This document shows, piece after piece, positions 24,901 through 36,244 of a stretch of 64,000 bases of DNA. Position 1 is the first letter of the stretch. Each line of letters opens with the position of its first letter. Position numbers and translations under genes: made by a program. Under the pieces are notes generated by a model that did no database searches, was not told the DNA's origin, and was given only the letters and a program-made list of their open reading frames with translations. Source of the stretch: Balanoglossus misakiensis. Lineage: Eukaryota; Hemichordata. Location of the stretch: assembly GCA_040954595.2 (NCBI GenBank), contig CM082578.2, positions 13,764,001 to 13,828,000 on the forward strand, read 5' to 3'.

Positions 24901-27900
24901 TCGATGTAGACGTGGCCGGACGCTTCGTCTCTCGCCCCTATCGACACCACTCCACTCCACAGCTGTATTTGAATGGAAACAAAGAGAGCGCAAAAAAATA
25001 ATAAACCCGTTATATTATTTTGAAGTTCAATTTTGCTGTGTTCGATCACATACACTTCAAAGCGATTGCCAAGGTCAGATTTCACGAATTCCAGTTCCAG
25101 GCCCATTGATCCGATAAATTGAACCTGAAGCAATTGTAAAAAGAAATTTTCTTCCCTGGTCCTAATTTCACCTGCAGAAGAAAATATCACCAGAGCGAAG
25201 AGCAACCATTCTGATTTTCCTTGACAAAGATACGTGAGAGATTATTTACTTTAACTGCCAAATTCCCGTCGTCTGTTTCGCTACGTCTGCTTGTGACCGT
25301 TGTCGCGAAGGCGTCGTCAAGCACGGTGGAATCTTCGTCTCCCGAGTAGAAGAAAGACATTCCTCCTGTGCTTGCGGCCAATGATGCCAGGTTCTCGTCG
25401 GCTTGTTCACTGTACGCGATGGTGTCTATGATCACCCCGGCATCTTCGATGACGTCTTCAACTTCTGGTATCGTCGGCGAACGGTTCTCTCCGCCATCGC
25501 TTATCAAGAGGATCACAGCCCCGGAAGGGTCTAACCCACCAGCCCTTAACACCTGTGTGTTGAAATATCAATATCTATGAGCCCATAGCATATGCTGAGA
25601 GTAAACTCATGCGTTTTGTTCCTTTATTTATGTGTTCGATTCCAGTGGATTATTTGCAATTTCTGCTTTAATTTGCTCATGAAAATGGTAATTAATTTTT
25701 TTACAAACTATAACTTCGCACCTCAAGCCCTTTCAGTATCGCTCCGCCGATGCTGGTCCAACCGCCCACAGTACTGGGTAACCTAGCAACCAACGATTCA
25801 CGTGACTGTTCGTCGGCAATCAGCGTCATCGAGGCCAGCTCCTCGGCGAAATCAGAAAACTGGACGATGCCCAGATAGCTTCCGTCATCGACAGTCTTCC
25901 GGATGAATGAACTTGCTGCCTGGCGCAGTTTGGCCAGCCTTGTTCCCTGTGAAGACATTAACATAATGTAACCGTGTGCAACGGACGAGAGGCCAAATAT
26001 TGCAATATAATGTGCCTTGAAATATCTGAACAGAACCGTTGCTAACTAGTTCAATGTCATTCCAAAAGTCTAACTTGCCTCCATACTGCCTGACCGGTCG
26101 AGTACCATCACAATTCTTCTAGCTCCGCTTCGAACAAATCTGAATGCGGGTTTAGTGTTGATGACGACATCCTCTGGTATCGGTGGGTTCCGACCATCGG
26201 CGAAGTCTTCCGATTTTAACATGACGTCCCAGGTGCTCATACCAGCGCACAGCTGATTCTGTCTGTTGGGTGCCTCACGATTGTGGAAGGCCGCCGGATC
26301 TGAGGAATTGCTGTGGCAAAACCCGGTAACCTGTGCAACGTAAATTAAAAAAAAACATAAAAGAAACTAGAAGCTCGATGGGAGTACATGTAGTTTAAAA
26401 GTTGATGCAACCATTCTTGTTCTAATGAACTTGGTCAATGAGACAGCGCTTTGGAAGTTTTTAAGGGGTGATAACAGTTCAGTTGTCTCACTTACAGACG
26501 GGAGAAATTGCATATACATGAGTGATCCAGTGGCTGTGTTGTCAGAATCGGGTATGAACCGACAGTTCGGTTCCGGCAATCCAGTCGTGTTGTCGTATTT
26601 GCATTCCTCTCCCGATTTCTTGTTTTTATGGCGACCGTGCAGTTGCAAGGAGCATCTGGTCGCCTCTACTTTTCCAGACGAAGCCACATAGAAACTGGAG
26701 TAGCCATTGATTGGATATTCGTCGAATACTCCCCACCGTAAATGCGTCCATTCGTGAACAAGTAGCCGGTCTGAAAATAAGCAACCATAGCACCCAGGTA
26801 AACAGGTGATGCTCAGAGTGACACGAATGGTGTGGCCAATAAAATTAAAAGTACCCCTTGTGATATCATCTGTATTTTACTAAACTTTTATTGGCAGGTT
26901 TTTTACACGTAACCATGAGAACAATATAGTCACCTCCTGCATGGTTATGAGTTCTTACATATACGCATGGGATTTGGGAAAGTTAAAACAATTGAGCCAA
27001 CATATTTTTAGCGTTACCTTGATTTAATTTACCATTAGATGATTCTGTTCAAATCGAAGTTACCTACTTTTTACATCGTCTGAGATTGTTGTCAAAATCG
27101 ATGTCAAATATCACTTTTAGAAGGGTCGCGTAGTTTTTAGCGCCGTTACGATTTGTCGGCGCTTGTAAAATTATTCCCGATCAATATTCGTCCCATTTAA
27201 CAATGCAGTGTTATTAAGTCGAAAGCAAATCTGGGTCGATTGATGCGATGTTGTATAAACACAACATTGTGCCAACATTGCGTAAGAACTCCTAATTAAT
27301 CGTGTAACACGCTGCGAGATTGGAGCGAAACTTAATTACAGTTTTTTTAAACACGGAGGCATTATGATAGCTTGGAAAGTATAACTCAGGTTCAAGGAGA
27401 ACTTCTGTGATCAACTGCACTCAGCGTATAGTCCGGGTGTTTTTCGGTCTTATTCGTGAATTAAAAATAAAATTGTTGGTATAAATTTAGGGTATAATTC
27501 ACGCCACTCCGCTGTTCTGTTTTTTCCTTAATTGATTCAAATTTTCACCATTCTCGATCACTTGTAAAATTTGATGTCCTTTGCAATTATTCCACGTTGA
27601 TGTACTCAGTGAGTGCTATGATCGAAGCTATTTCGATGTCGCTCAGACATTCTTACCAGTTGGTCCCCACTGTCGCCGACTAGCTTCTTCATCAATGATG
27701 TAATGAGGAGTGAGATGAAGGTATTCTCCTTTGGTTCCGCATCCTCCCATTTGTTTGACGTACGGGTTGTCACCATACAATTGATTTTCTCTGTCCACGA
27801 TGATACTCGCTTTCTCGAAGGATTCCTTCTTTGACTGTCCGTATTTGGGACTGTCTGACCACGATCTTGGAACCAGGATGGTGACATCGCGGAAGAATGC

Positions 27901-29985
27901 TCGGCGATTGGTTGCTCTGAAGAGAAACTGTGACGCCTCTTCAAAGATGATCTGCCAGAAAAAATAATCCAATACATTTTAATTGGGAGTCTCTGATAAG
28001 CAAATTATAATTACATGTAAAATGAAAAGAAAATACATGTACCCTTTGCGTTTAACATCTTATCACGGATAAGTGCGAAACGATAACTTAATGTTATGTC
28101 AATTATGGCAGCCCCAACACCATCGTCGATCCGATCCATATGGCTTGGCTAAGTCTGACGGCCTGGGTTCAGCAAGTACTCGGCCCGAATAAACAAGCTT
28201 GATATGTGAAAATGTCCCCAACAAGAAGATTAACAAGTAGATTATAACATCGCTGTGATTCTCCTGTCAATTCAATGACACCTTCATAGTAAAATAAATC
28301 CCCATATCATCCATTTTACTGTCAATTATTGTAAGATAGAGAACGTGCAGAATTTATGGAATTGGAACAATAAACTGTCAGTTGAGCCACAGAGGTACAT
28401 GATGGGATATTCGCATTTAAAAAAAATATTTACGGAAACATAAAGCCAGACGACCACGCATCATACAGTGCCCGTACCTCCCGGACTCACTCAGGCTGAA
28501 CTCACGCAATGCCTGCACCTACACCCAAACACATTATAATCATTTTCCTACTAATTATAGTGTGTCAGATTGTAGCATGAGCCCTGGGCATTGTGTGCGG
28601 GCTCTCATTGTGCAATTTATGATTTATTAAAATCATTACGCTTTATTTAGTAATATCTTTATGCTTTATTAATATTTTATTTAAGCTTGCAGTTATCAAG
28701 GCATTTTTACATAAATTTGCATTCATTGTACATTTTGGGCTCCATTAATATTTATACAAACAAACAAACAAACAACATCCCATTCTGTGCCCCCGTGGTT
28801 AAGCTTCGTGACATGTATTATAAAAAGTAGGCCATAATCCTTAACGCAGCGAGCGGAGGGCACGTGCCGTATGATAACATTTCAGTCCCATTGAGACGAT
28901 ATAGCCACTCGTGTCCCGTTGTATTTTGACTTTTTTTGTGCAAGACCTCCCCTTTTGTTTCGTAAACTTATCGTAAACTCAGGCGATACCCCAAAACATC
29001 ATAAGGCTGCATTCACAAACACCTCTGGAGGGGGGGGGCAGGAGAATTGAGGGGGGGGGGATTTGAAAAAATTGAGGGTATGTAAGGGGGGGATTTGAAA
29101 TAATTTAGGGACTGAAAGGGGGGGACTTGAAAACTTTAACGACTAAATATTTATTTTGAGTCCACAAAAATGCAGTTTCGCGCCCTTTATTTTACAAAAT
29201 TTTCTAATGTGGGAGGGGGACACCCCCTCCCACACCCACCCCCTCCATTCATCAACACCTTTCAATCATTGACTGGTTTATCTAGTGTCCCAGATCAGGG
29301 GACTTGCCCCACCCCATGATAACTTTGAGCGGCGGCGGTTAAATTTGTCCTCCCCAACATACCGGTAGTTGAGTTAATTTGCTTTTGCCGGGTTCATTAA
29401 AATGCAACTTTGAGCTCTGTATTTTAGAAAATTTTCTTACGTGGGAGGGGGACACCCCCTCCCAAACCCACCCCCTTCAATTCTCGGTTTACAATGTCTC
29501 CCAACACAGAATACAAATATATGTACTTAAAAAATAAAAACAATGTTCAGTTTTAATACCCACTGATGAGGGGAAACATCAGCTTCAAATTCTTTTAATG
29601 GGAGCGCTGTTTTTCTTTTTACAAGATAGATAGGTGATGTGTTTTGCTCTGTGAAAGAAAATGGGGGGGGGGGGATTTCAAAATTTTGGCAGTTCGGAAG
29701 GGGGGGATTTGAAAATATTGGCAGTTCGGAAGGGGGGCGTGTGAAAATTAGCGGTAAAAAAAATTGAATTCTCCCGCCCCCCCCTCCAGAGGTGTTTGTG
29801 AATGCAGCCTAAGATAGTCATAGTGACTCTTGGACCAGCCAAATTGATGGACCAACATATCGTATGGGAAGTTCGAAAGTTAGTAGACATAGATGCTTGA
29901 GTCTACTTTCGCAGGATAAATGCGCATCCGTTGGACGGGCGGATGTATGGGGCGCACATACACAGAGAGACAGAGAGACAGATAT

Positions 29986-30072
<87 letters not shown>

Positions 30073-30636
30073 TATAGATATATAGATAGATAGATCACAA
30101 AGGAAATGGGACGTGCATCCCATAGATATGAGAATTATTCAGAAACACAGCTGACACCACACTGATCATTTGTGCAACCATTGTTCTTTTTGGAAAGACG
30201 TGTTGTTAGAAGCCACGCTTTAATGAGATTCGGAGGTGGATTAAAAACATTCTATTTGGTTTTCTGTTTCTATTCAAATTATAATTTCCTATCGTGTTGA
30301 TGGCTTATAGTTTGAGCTAGAGCAACTTTTACGCATTAAAATTGTGGAAATATGATTTTATCTGTACTATTTTGGGTTTCATTGGTATATACGGCCACTT
30401 ACACATCACCATGTGGTACACTGTTAAGTTTCTAGTGTGGTTTGATTTCTCACCTGCAGTCTCTGCAAGATCCTCTCATCTTCTGCTACACTGTTGTGAA
30501 TTGCAATCACGACACCGTTGTATCCGTTGTCTTTCAACACGACGTTGGATCTCTCCCACGATGCATCGCTCACCTGGCCTATAATCGTGCACCAAAACAC
30601 CACCGTCAACGCACTGAAGTAGAAACCGGTCATCAT
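21989..30636 (-). CDS. CLCA: CLCA-type metalloprotease / VWA membrane protein
   Basis: Eleven exons (5' to 3'): 30454-30636, 27657-27951, 26496-26770, 26079-26330, 25722-25946, 25250-25552, 24735-24962, 23960-24254, 23504-23662, 22966-23220, 21989-22671. They give 3153 bp, 1050 residues. CLCA proteins are secreted or anchored, self-cleaving regulators of calcium-activated chloride conductance rather than channels. Visible are a signal peptide (residues 1-25), the N-terminal VVLKDNGY...AIHNSVAED block, the zinc protease motif HEWTH (165-169) in HEWTHLRWGVFDEY, a VWA domain with MIDAS DRSGS (329-333), the beta-sandwich block with LLDNGAG, a fibronectin-like WTAPGDD region, and one transmembrane helix (about 994-1016) with a basic stop-transfer and short tail. 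Exon 4 has a GC donor. Intron 1 (2.5 kb) holds a transposon and a microsatellite. Which CLCA paralogue this matches cannot be said. Confidence 0.93.
25056..25124 (-). other. CLCA: Possible 69-nt cassette exon in CLCA intron 6
   Basis: Between exons 6 and 7 the minus strand has a good acceptor (TTGCTTCAG), 23 open codons starting VQFIGSMGLELEF, and a GTGTAT donor after GAA. Both ends are phase 0, as are exons 6 and 7, so inclusion would keep the reading frame. The family alignment as I recall it does not need this insert, so it is listed as an optional exon only. Confidence 0.3.
29005..29809. mobile_element. Harbinger-like non-autonomous element, 805 bp, TAA duplication
   Basis: Perfect inverted termini of about 32 bp (start GGCTGCATTCACAAACACCT) are flanked by TAA at 29002-29004 and 29810-29812. 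The interior contains several runs of seven to ten G and internal repeats such as GGCAGTTCGGAAGGGGGG (twice near the right end), but no long reading frame. It lies in intron 1 of CLCA. A truncated relative in the opposite orientation is at 42687-43167. Confidence 0.85.
29981..30094. repeat. (GATA)n microsatellite
   Basis: About 28 units of GATA with a few TATA interruptions at both ends, in intron 1 of CLCA. The reverse frame gives a spurious Ile-Tyr-Leu-Ser repeat peptide that should not be annotated. Confidence 0.97.
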
Positions 30637-33035
30637 TCGTCTCCTAGTGGATCACCGACACTGCAGAAAATAATTAGTCCGAGATCCCTTTGCGTTGCTA
30701 ACACCGTCAGCGACCACCATCACTGATGAGATCGGATGGTCGATTTTGGATTATTAAAAGCAAACTTTTTGGCGCTAAATTAGGAGATACCATTCTCGCC
30801 ACAGGGGGGTCAGGGGGCCATTCATCTTTACTGGAGCCAGTCGAGGTCAACTGTTTGTTTTGCGATAATGGGAAAGGTAAAACATACTGTCCAGCTTATT
30901 CGATAGAGAATTATCTTTTGTGCCAGGCCGTTATCAAAGTGAACTGTACCATATGTTACCACCTTACTAATCGTTTCCAGAATGACATATTTAAATGTTC
31001 CACGCTGCTGTTCATGATGTCAATATTCTAACTGGTAGCCAGTCGTTGAGGCAGCGATGACACTCCGTTCATCATGATCTAAATCAAGACATATTTAACT
31101 ATATTAACGTTAGAATTGAAACATATTCTTTTAGCTTGATTTTGAAATGGTAGTAATTTTGTTATCTTACGATTTTCATCGGTTTTCAGCTATATGCCTT
31201 CTCACAGCCCCGATTGCCCTAAACTGAAAGCTTTTTTTTTTTTTTTAACCACTTGGCTTTCCATGGAGTGTTGTTTGGGATGGATTTATACCTCGGCGAC
31301 CAGATATTCTTTAAATGTCCCGTTGAGGGCGCATTTCTTTGTAAGTCCCTGGTTGGATGACTGTATGCAGGTGCACATGTACACAGCTTTCCTGCATTCT
31401 ATCATTTCAACATGCAAATTTATTCATTAACTTCACCGCCATTGTATTCTTACAAATTCTTGGCAGGTGCATCAGCTTTACATACAAATTCAACCCTCTG
31501 GGTTTTTGCCACGTAATAGGTTTGGCACAATAAGACGGCAACCAACTTCAATTTATCATTATTTTTATTTCAAAGTTCAGTCCACAGTTAATGGAAATTG
31601 ATTTTACAAATCTGAAAATCATAGATTTTTTCAGTTAATGCAACACTGACAATCTCCATGGAAGTTGTCATAGTTCTAAAAGATAGACCATTATCTACAT
31701 GCAGGCCACAACCACAGACATCAATACACAAAATGTACTGGTAGTTTGTGAAGTTAGCTCCATGAAGCAAGTGACCCCTAATAACCTATGACCTTGTGGG
31801 GATTTCCTCTGAGTGGGGTCAAAGGTAATAGGTTCATGTAAACCTGTCAGTTCTATGCATTCAGAAATAATCAAACTGGATATAGTTCTGATGACTATTC
31901 ATCTATCTGTACATCTACACACTGAAGTTACATTTTAATACAATATATCTCAACCAAAACACACACAATAGAGTAAAGCTTGGCACAAATTTTATTATAA
32001 ACAAATGGTCACATTTCTACCGAGTTCCATAACCATTTCACTGTATATGGGTTAATTTGTGCCGTTGCAAACAATGTGTTTGAACCAAACTGAGAGAACT
32101 GTAGGGTATATGAAATGGCTATAGGTGGTTAGCAAAGCTGCCATCGCAAAAATCAGTAAGAGAAATAATTGTCACAGACATTTGCTAAATGTATTCCTCT
32201 ACATTGTCTCCTATATACAGTCTTTTATGAAAATTTAAATTACAGTTACTTATAATAGAGATCCATCTGATAAAAGCAAAATATTTGGTAACTACAGGGG
32301 CCAAGTGCTTTTCTTCTATCCTGAATCACAGGCTCTAGCAATTTGTGGGATCACAGCCGTTACATGTACTCTTGGTCTGTAGTGTAGCCTGCCCTCTACA
32401 GTTGGGTGTCAAACTTGCCCAACGTAACCATAGCAATGTCGACTCTTCACAAGTTTGTGCTCTAGATAAAATGGATTTCACTGAATTTTATCGGTTGACT
32501 TCAAGACACCAAATGCTGCCACCACAAAATGTCCATTCCTCAGAAGACACGTATAATAAATGCATTTCACTTGAAATTGTCCTCTCATACCAAAATATGT
32601 CATCGCTAAATACAGAAAATTACTGCTAAAAATACTTATTTCTGTTTGTGTGTTTTGCTATTTCAATACAAGGGACAATTACGCTGTAATATGATGAATG
32701 CAAATGCTTGTTGGTACATGTTCAGCTCCCTTGGTTTTTATCAAATAGACATTTTGTTTGCAGCGTCAGATTGCATGTTAACATTCTTGATATCATCCTC
32801 TGGTCTTTCAACAAACATTGCACAGTGGTTAAGATATATACATACAAATGAAAGTGATAAAATATCCGACATTGCTGTAGTTACATTTAATGGCAAGGGT
32901 GTGCGCATACTCAAGCTACAAGTATCCCTCAAATTAATTCCGACATATAAACACCACATTTTTTCCTGGAAAACTTACACTGCATAAAAAGAGAGAGAGA
33001 AAGTGTTGACCATCTCACACCAGGGAAGTCTGTTG
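30637..33035. other. CLCA upstream region and PDHB 3' region
   Basis: Immediately above the CLCA start lies its 5' UTR or promoter, without a clear TATA box. The rest to PDHB is AT-rich, with a poly-T run near 31230. Candidate minus-strand AATAAA signals for PDHB occur at 31991-31996 and near 31563 and 31419. No further gene was recognised. Confidence 0.45.
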
Positions 33036-35754
33036 TCATTGCAGACCCAGAACCTTCTTGACTGTGTTCACTACATTGTGGTTCTGAGGCAACGCTGCTT
33101 GCTCTAGAGTGGCTGCATAAGGCATCGGCACATCAGCCCCTGTCACACGAACGGCCGGCGCATCCAAGTAGTCAAATGCCTCACCTAGTACAAAGCAATA
33201 AAAAAATTCAGTCAGTTTTCACAGGAGAACGGTTGATGTTGTCTTGAGAGCAACGGGACGGGATGCCGTCTTGAAGAACATAGTCAAATTTTCTAAAAAT
33301 ATTTTCTCCCATGTATCCATTCCTTTATGAAATGAAATGAGGGGCATGTGAAGAGAAACGACAACCCAATACTTACTTTCAAGAAGTTTGGCCATGATTT
33401 CAGAGCCTATACCACTCTGTGGCCATCCACCTTCAACTGTCACGAGATTATGCGTTTTCATCACTGATGTTTTGATGGCATCAAAATCCATCGGACGAAT
33501 TGAGCGTAAATTGATCACCTACAGATCAAAAACGAAAAATTATTATATATGCAATCATATGCAAATGATTCATATTATCTGACAATATATCTGACAGTTT
33601 ATTTAATCTTTTCAAAAGACTAACTTGCAAGCCGACTGTTTGCTGTGTGAATCATTGCTGAGTTCTCACCTCACAAGAGACACCAAGTTCTTCCAATTCT
33701 TCAGCCGCCTCCAGACATGTGCCTACGGGTTTACTATGAGCCACAAGAGTGACGTGGTCACCTTCCCGTTCAATCTTCGCTTTTCCTATTGGGATCACGA
33801 AGTCTGCCGACAGAACCTCATCTGACACTTCAAATGAATGGCCGTACATTAATTCGTTCTCGAGAACAACAACTGAAAGAAAGAGAGAAAAAAAAGTGTA
33901 TATTTTGTGACATATGATTGGAACATATGTGCAATATTCAGTTCTGACCAATATTGGTTTCATGGTGATGAATGTGCAATTGATTACCTGGGTTGGGGTC
34001 TCTTACTGCAGCTTTGAGAAGACCTCTTGCGTCTTCTGACGAGTAGGGACTGAGAACTTTTAATCCTGGACAGCTGCCATACCATGCCGCAAAACACTGA
34101 GAATGCTGCGCAGCCACGCCAGCAGACGCACCATTTGGCCCTCTGAAGACAATAGGTACTGGTACCTGCATGTGTGTACGGCAAGACAATCAACGAGATT
34201 TCATGGTAAATGTATGTGCCTGGCCACCAAAATGTTTTATGCAGTCCAAAGCAGGGTATTTTGGCAAGGGGAAACTGCTGTATGTTTATGGCAATGTCAG
34301 TGCTTTTAGAAATAGACAAACTTACACTACCAGCAGACATGTAGAGTGTTTTGGCTGCCGAGTTTACGACGTGGTCTATTGCTTGCATGGAAAAATTAAA
34401 CGTCATGAATTCACAGATGGGTCTCATCCCTGCCTGCAAAGATGAAAGTACATTAAGAGAAAACAGAATATCAGTGATGAAGTTTGAAAGTAAAATTATT
34501 AGACACAGATGTTTGGCCGGATTAACATGTAGGTCAAACATCACAGCTAACACATATTGAAATGCACGTGTCACTAACATGTTTTGACACTGTCACACAT
34601 CATTATAATATTCATTATGAGTTGAGCTCATTTAGTTCGAACACAGGTGTCCCCTCCCCCAATGATTTAAAATACAACTATGCAACATCCGCCACTATTT
34701 TTGTAAAAAAAAAAAGGCGTAAAAATGACTTTGCCCGAATAAACAAACCCAAAGCTAGCACAATATGGTGCCAGTGGTAATAAGTATTCCATATTTCATT
34801 AACAGTAAAATTACTCACCATTGCTGCACCCACACTTATTCCAGCAAATCCCATTTCTGTGATAGGGGTATCAATAACTCTCTTGTCACCCCATTTCCTC
34901 CACAGGCCCCTGGTTACTTTGTAGGCCCCATCATACATCGCAACTTCTTCTCCCATCAGGATTACTCTGTCGTCCCTCTCCAGTTCTTCATCGATTGCTG
35001 TATTCAACGCGTCCCTGACGGTCATCTGTGGCAAAAAATGCGCACGCAAACCATGGACAGTTGAGCATGTTTGTGTGTAGCTGTGGTACGCAGCTGTACC
35101 GTTGGGGGGGGGGGGCGATTACCCAGGGACCCCCCCCCCCCCCCAACTGTACAGCTGCGTACCACAGCTAGTTTGTGTGCACAAACTGGACATGAGTTGC
35201 GATCATTAGGAGGCTCATGGTGGAGAATGCGTGGTTTTGGAAGGCCAAAGACGCTCAGTTTCAGACTGACGACACCCCTTTGCAAGGTAGCTCTGCGTGG
35301 CAGGGCTGTCAAGGTAGGTCTGTCTCCAACATATCTAATGTCAAACACACTTATGGTTAGAGTTACGAGCGACCGACCCCTGCAGGAAAACTTAGTGATT
35401 GCTATCAGGACGTGTTCTGTGTTTGATAGGAAGTGTGGAGTATAGAAGAGCGAAGACCAGTCTAGATGCAACACTGGATATACAATTGCACAAGGCCATT
35501 TAGTGGCCTACACATCTGCAGTGTTGCGCACAGAAACTGTACAGAGACAAGACTTACCATTTGTGCAGACACTGGAGCAGAAACACCGAAGTTTCTCCGT
35601 AAAAGGCCTCTTGAAAAAATCTGAAATTGTAAATTATTTTAATAAGTATCTGTCAATTTATAACAACAGAATTATGTTTTTCTTTGCGAAACCTGCAACA
35701 AAATAATGCATTTCTCACCCCAGAGCAAACTCGAAGGTGCTTGAGCGCCGCCAT
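33036..35754 (-). CDS. PDHB: Pyruvate dehydrogenase E1 subunit beta, mitochondrial
   Basis: Eight exons (5' to 3'): 35719-35754, 35558-35620, 34819-35025, 34326-34433, 33988-34165, 33670-33872, 33377-33518, 33036-33184. They total 1086 bp, 361 residues (human 359). The protein pairs with E1-alpha in the alpha2-beta2 thiamine-diphosphate enzyme that decarboxylates pyruvate in the mitochondrial matrix. Residues 1 to about 33 are Arg/Ser-rich and lack acids, as for a targeting peptide. Then come [35 protein letters not shown], the [20 protein letters not shown] loop, and the C-terminal transketolase domain ([32 protein letters not shown]). Exons 1 and 2 are short and rest on splice sites and phase. 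The start codon lies in an AATATGGCGGC context. Intron 2 contains a 93-bp inverted-repeat element. Confidence 0.96.
35078..35170. mobile_element. 93-bp fold-back MITE with 9-bp target duplication
   Basis: Termini TAGCTGTGGTACGCAGCTGT and their reverse complement (one mismatch in about 30 bp) enclose G- and C-runs. GTTTGTGTG occurs directly on both sides (35069-35077 and 35171-35179). A 9-bp duplication fits Mutator-like elements; if one base belongs to the element it would be 8 bp, as in hAT. It lies in PDHB intron 2. Confidence 0.8.
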
Positions 35755-36244
35755 ATTGATGATCGGACGATGACCTCTGCTATATTTCCCACAATGCAGA
35801 GTAAAGGTTATCTTACACGGCCGGGTATAAAGTTAGATGTCATTTATTGTAAAACTTGTAAATGAACGAATAACAGTTATCTAGATTATCAGCATTTCCG
35901 TGTATATCATATATATTTGATATAGCTTGGAATAAAGTATAATTTTAAGAATTTACCCATTATTGCTTAAAACTATGAGATGGGGTGAGACTATAAATTT
36001 TGCTTCGCGGATAATACATCGATCGTTTGTCGTCCAACCAATCAAAGGCGAAGAACAATGACCGTCACGTGACCTGTCGCCATTTTGTTGCCGGCGAATC
36101 CACGCTTACCGGTAAGTCACCGCACGTGAAAATTTTGCCTTTAATTCTAGGTCTATTTTCAGGATTTAATGTCACTGATCCATTCCTACTGTTTCAACAT
36201 TATCCGATTCATGCGCCTATTTCAGTAAATCACAGAAGGAAAAC
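35755..36244. promoter_or_regulatory. Divergent promoter region PDHB / SLC25A3
   Basis: Start codons are 491 bp apart. A CCAAT box is at 36038-36042 and a palindromic E-box GTCACGTGAC at 36064-36073. A YY1-like CGCCATTTTG follows at about 36079-36088, and another YY1-like motif overlaps the PDHB ATG. An SLC25A3 5' UTR exon probably ends at 36111 (ACCG then GTAAGT) and is spliced to an acceptor ending near 36162, upstream of the ATG at 36245. Confidence 0.6.

Noticed and set aside
29880-30123. Ile-Tyr-Leu-Ser repeat proteins on the minus strand
   Set aside because: They translate the GATA microsatellite inside a CLCA intron.
35022-35474. 124- and 150-residue frames around the G/C-run element
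   Set aside because: They cross the 93-bp fold-back and lie in PDHB intron 2. They have no family resemblance, and composition is explained by the inverted repeat.
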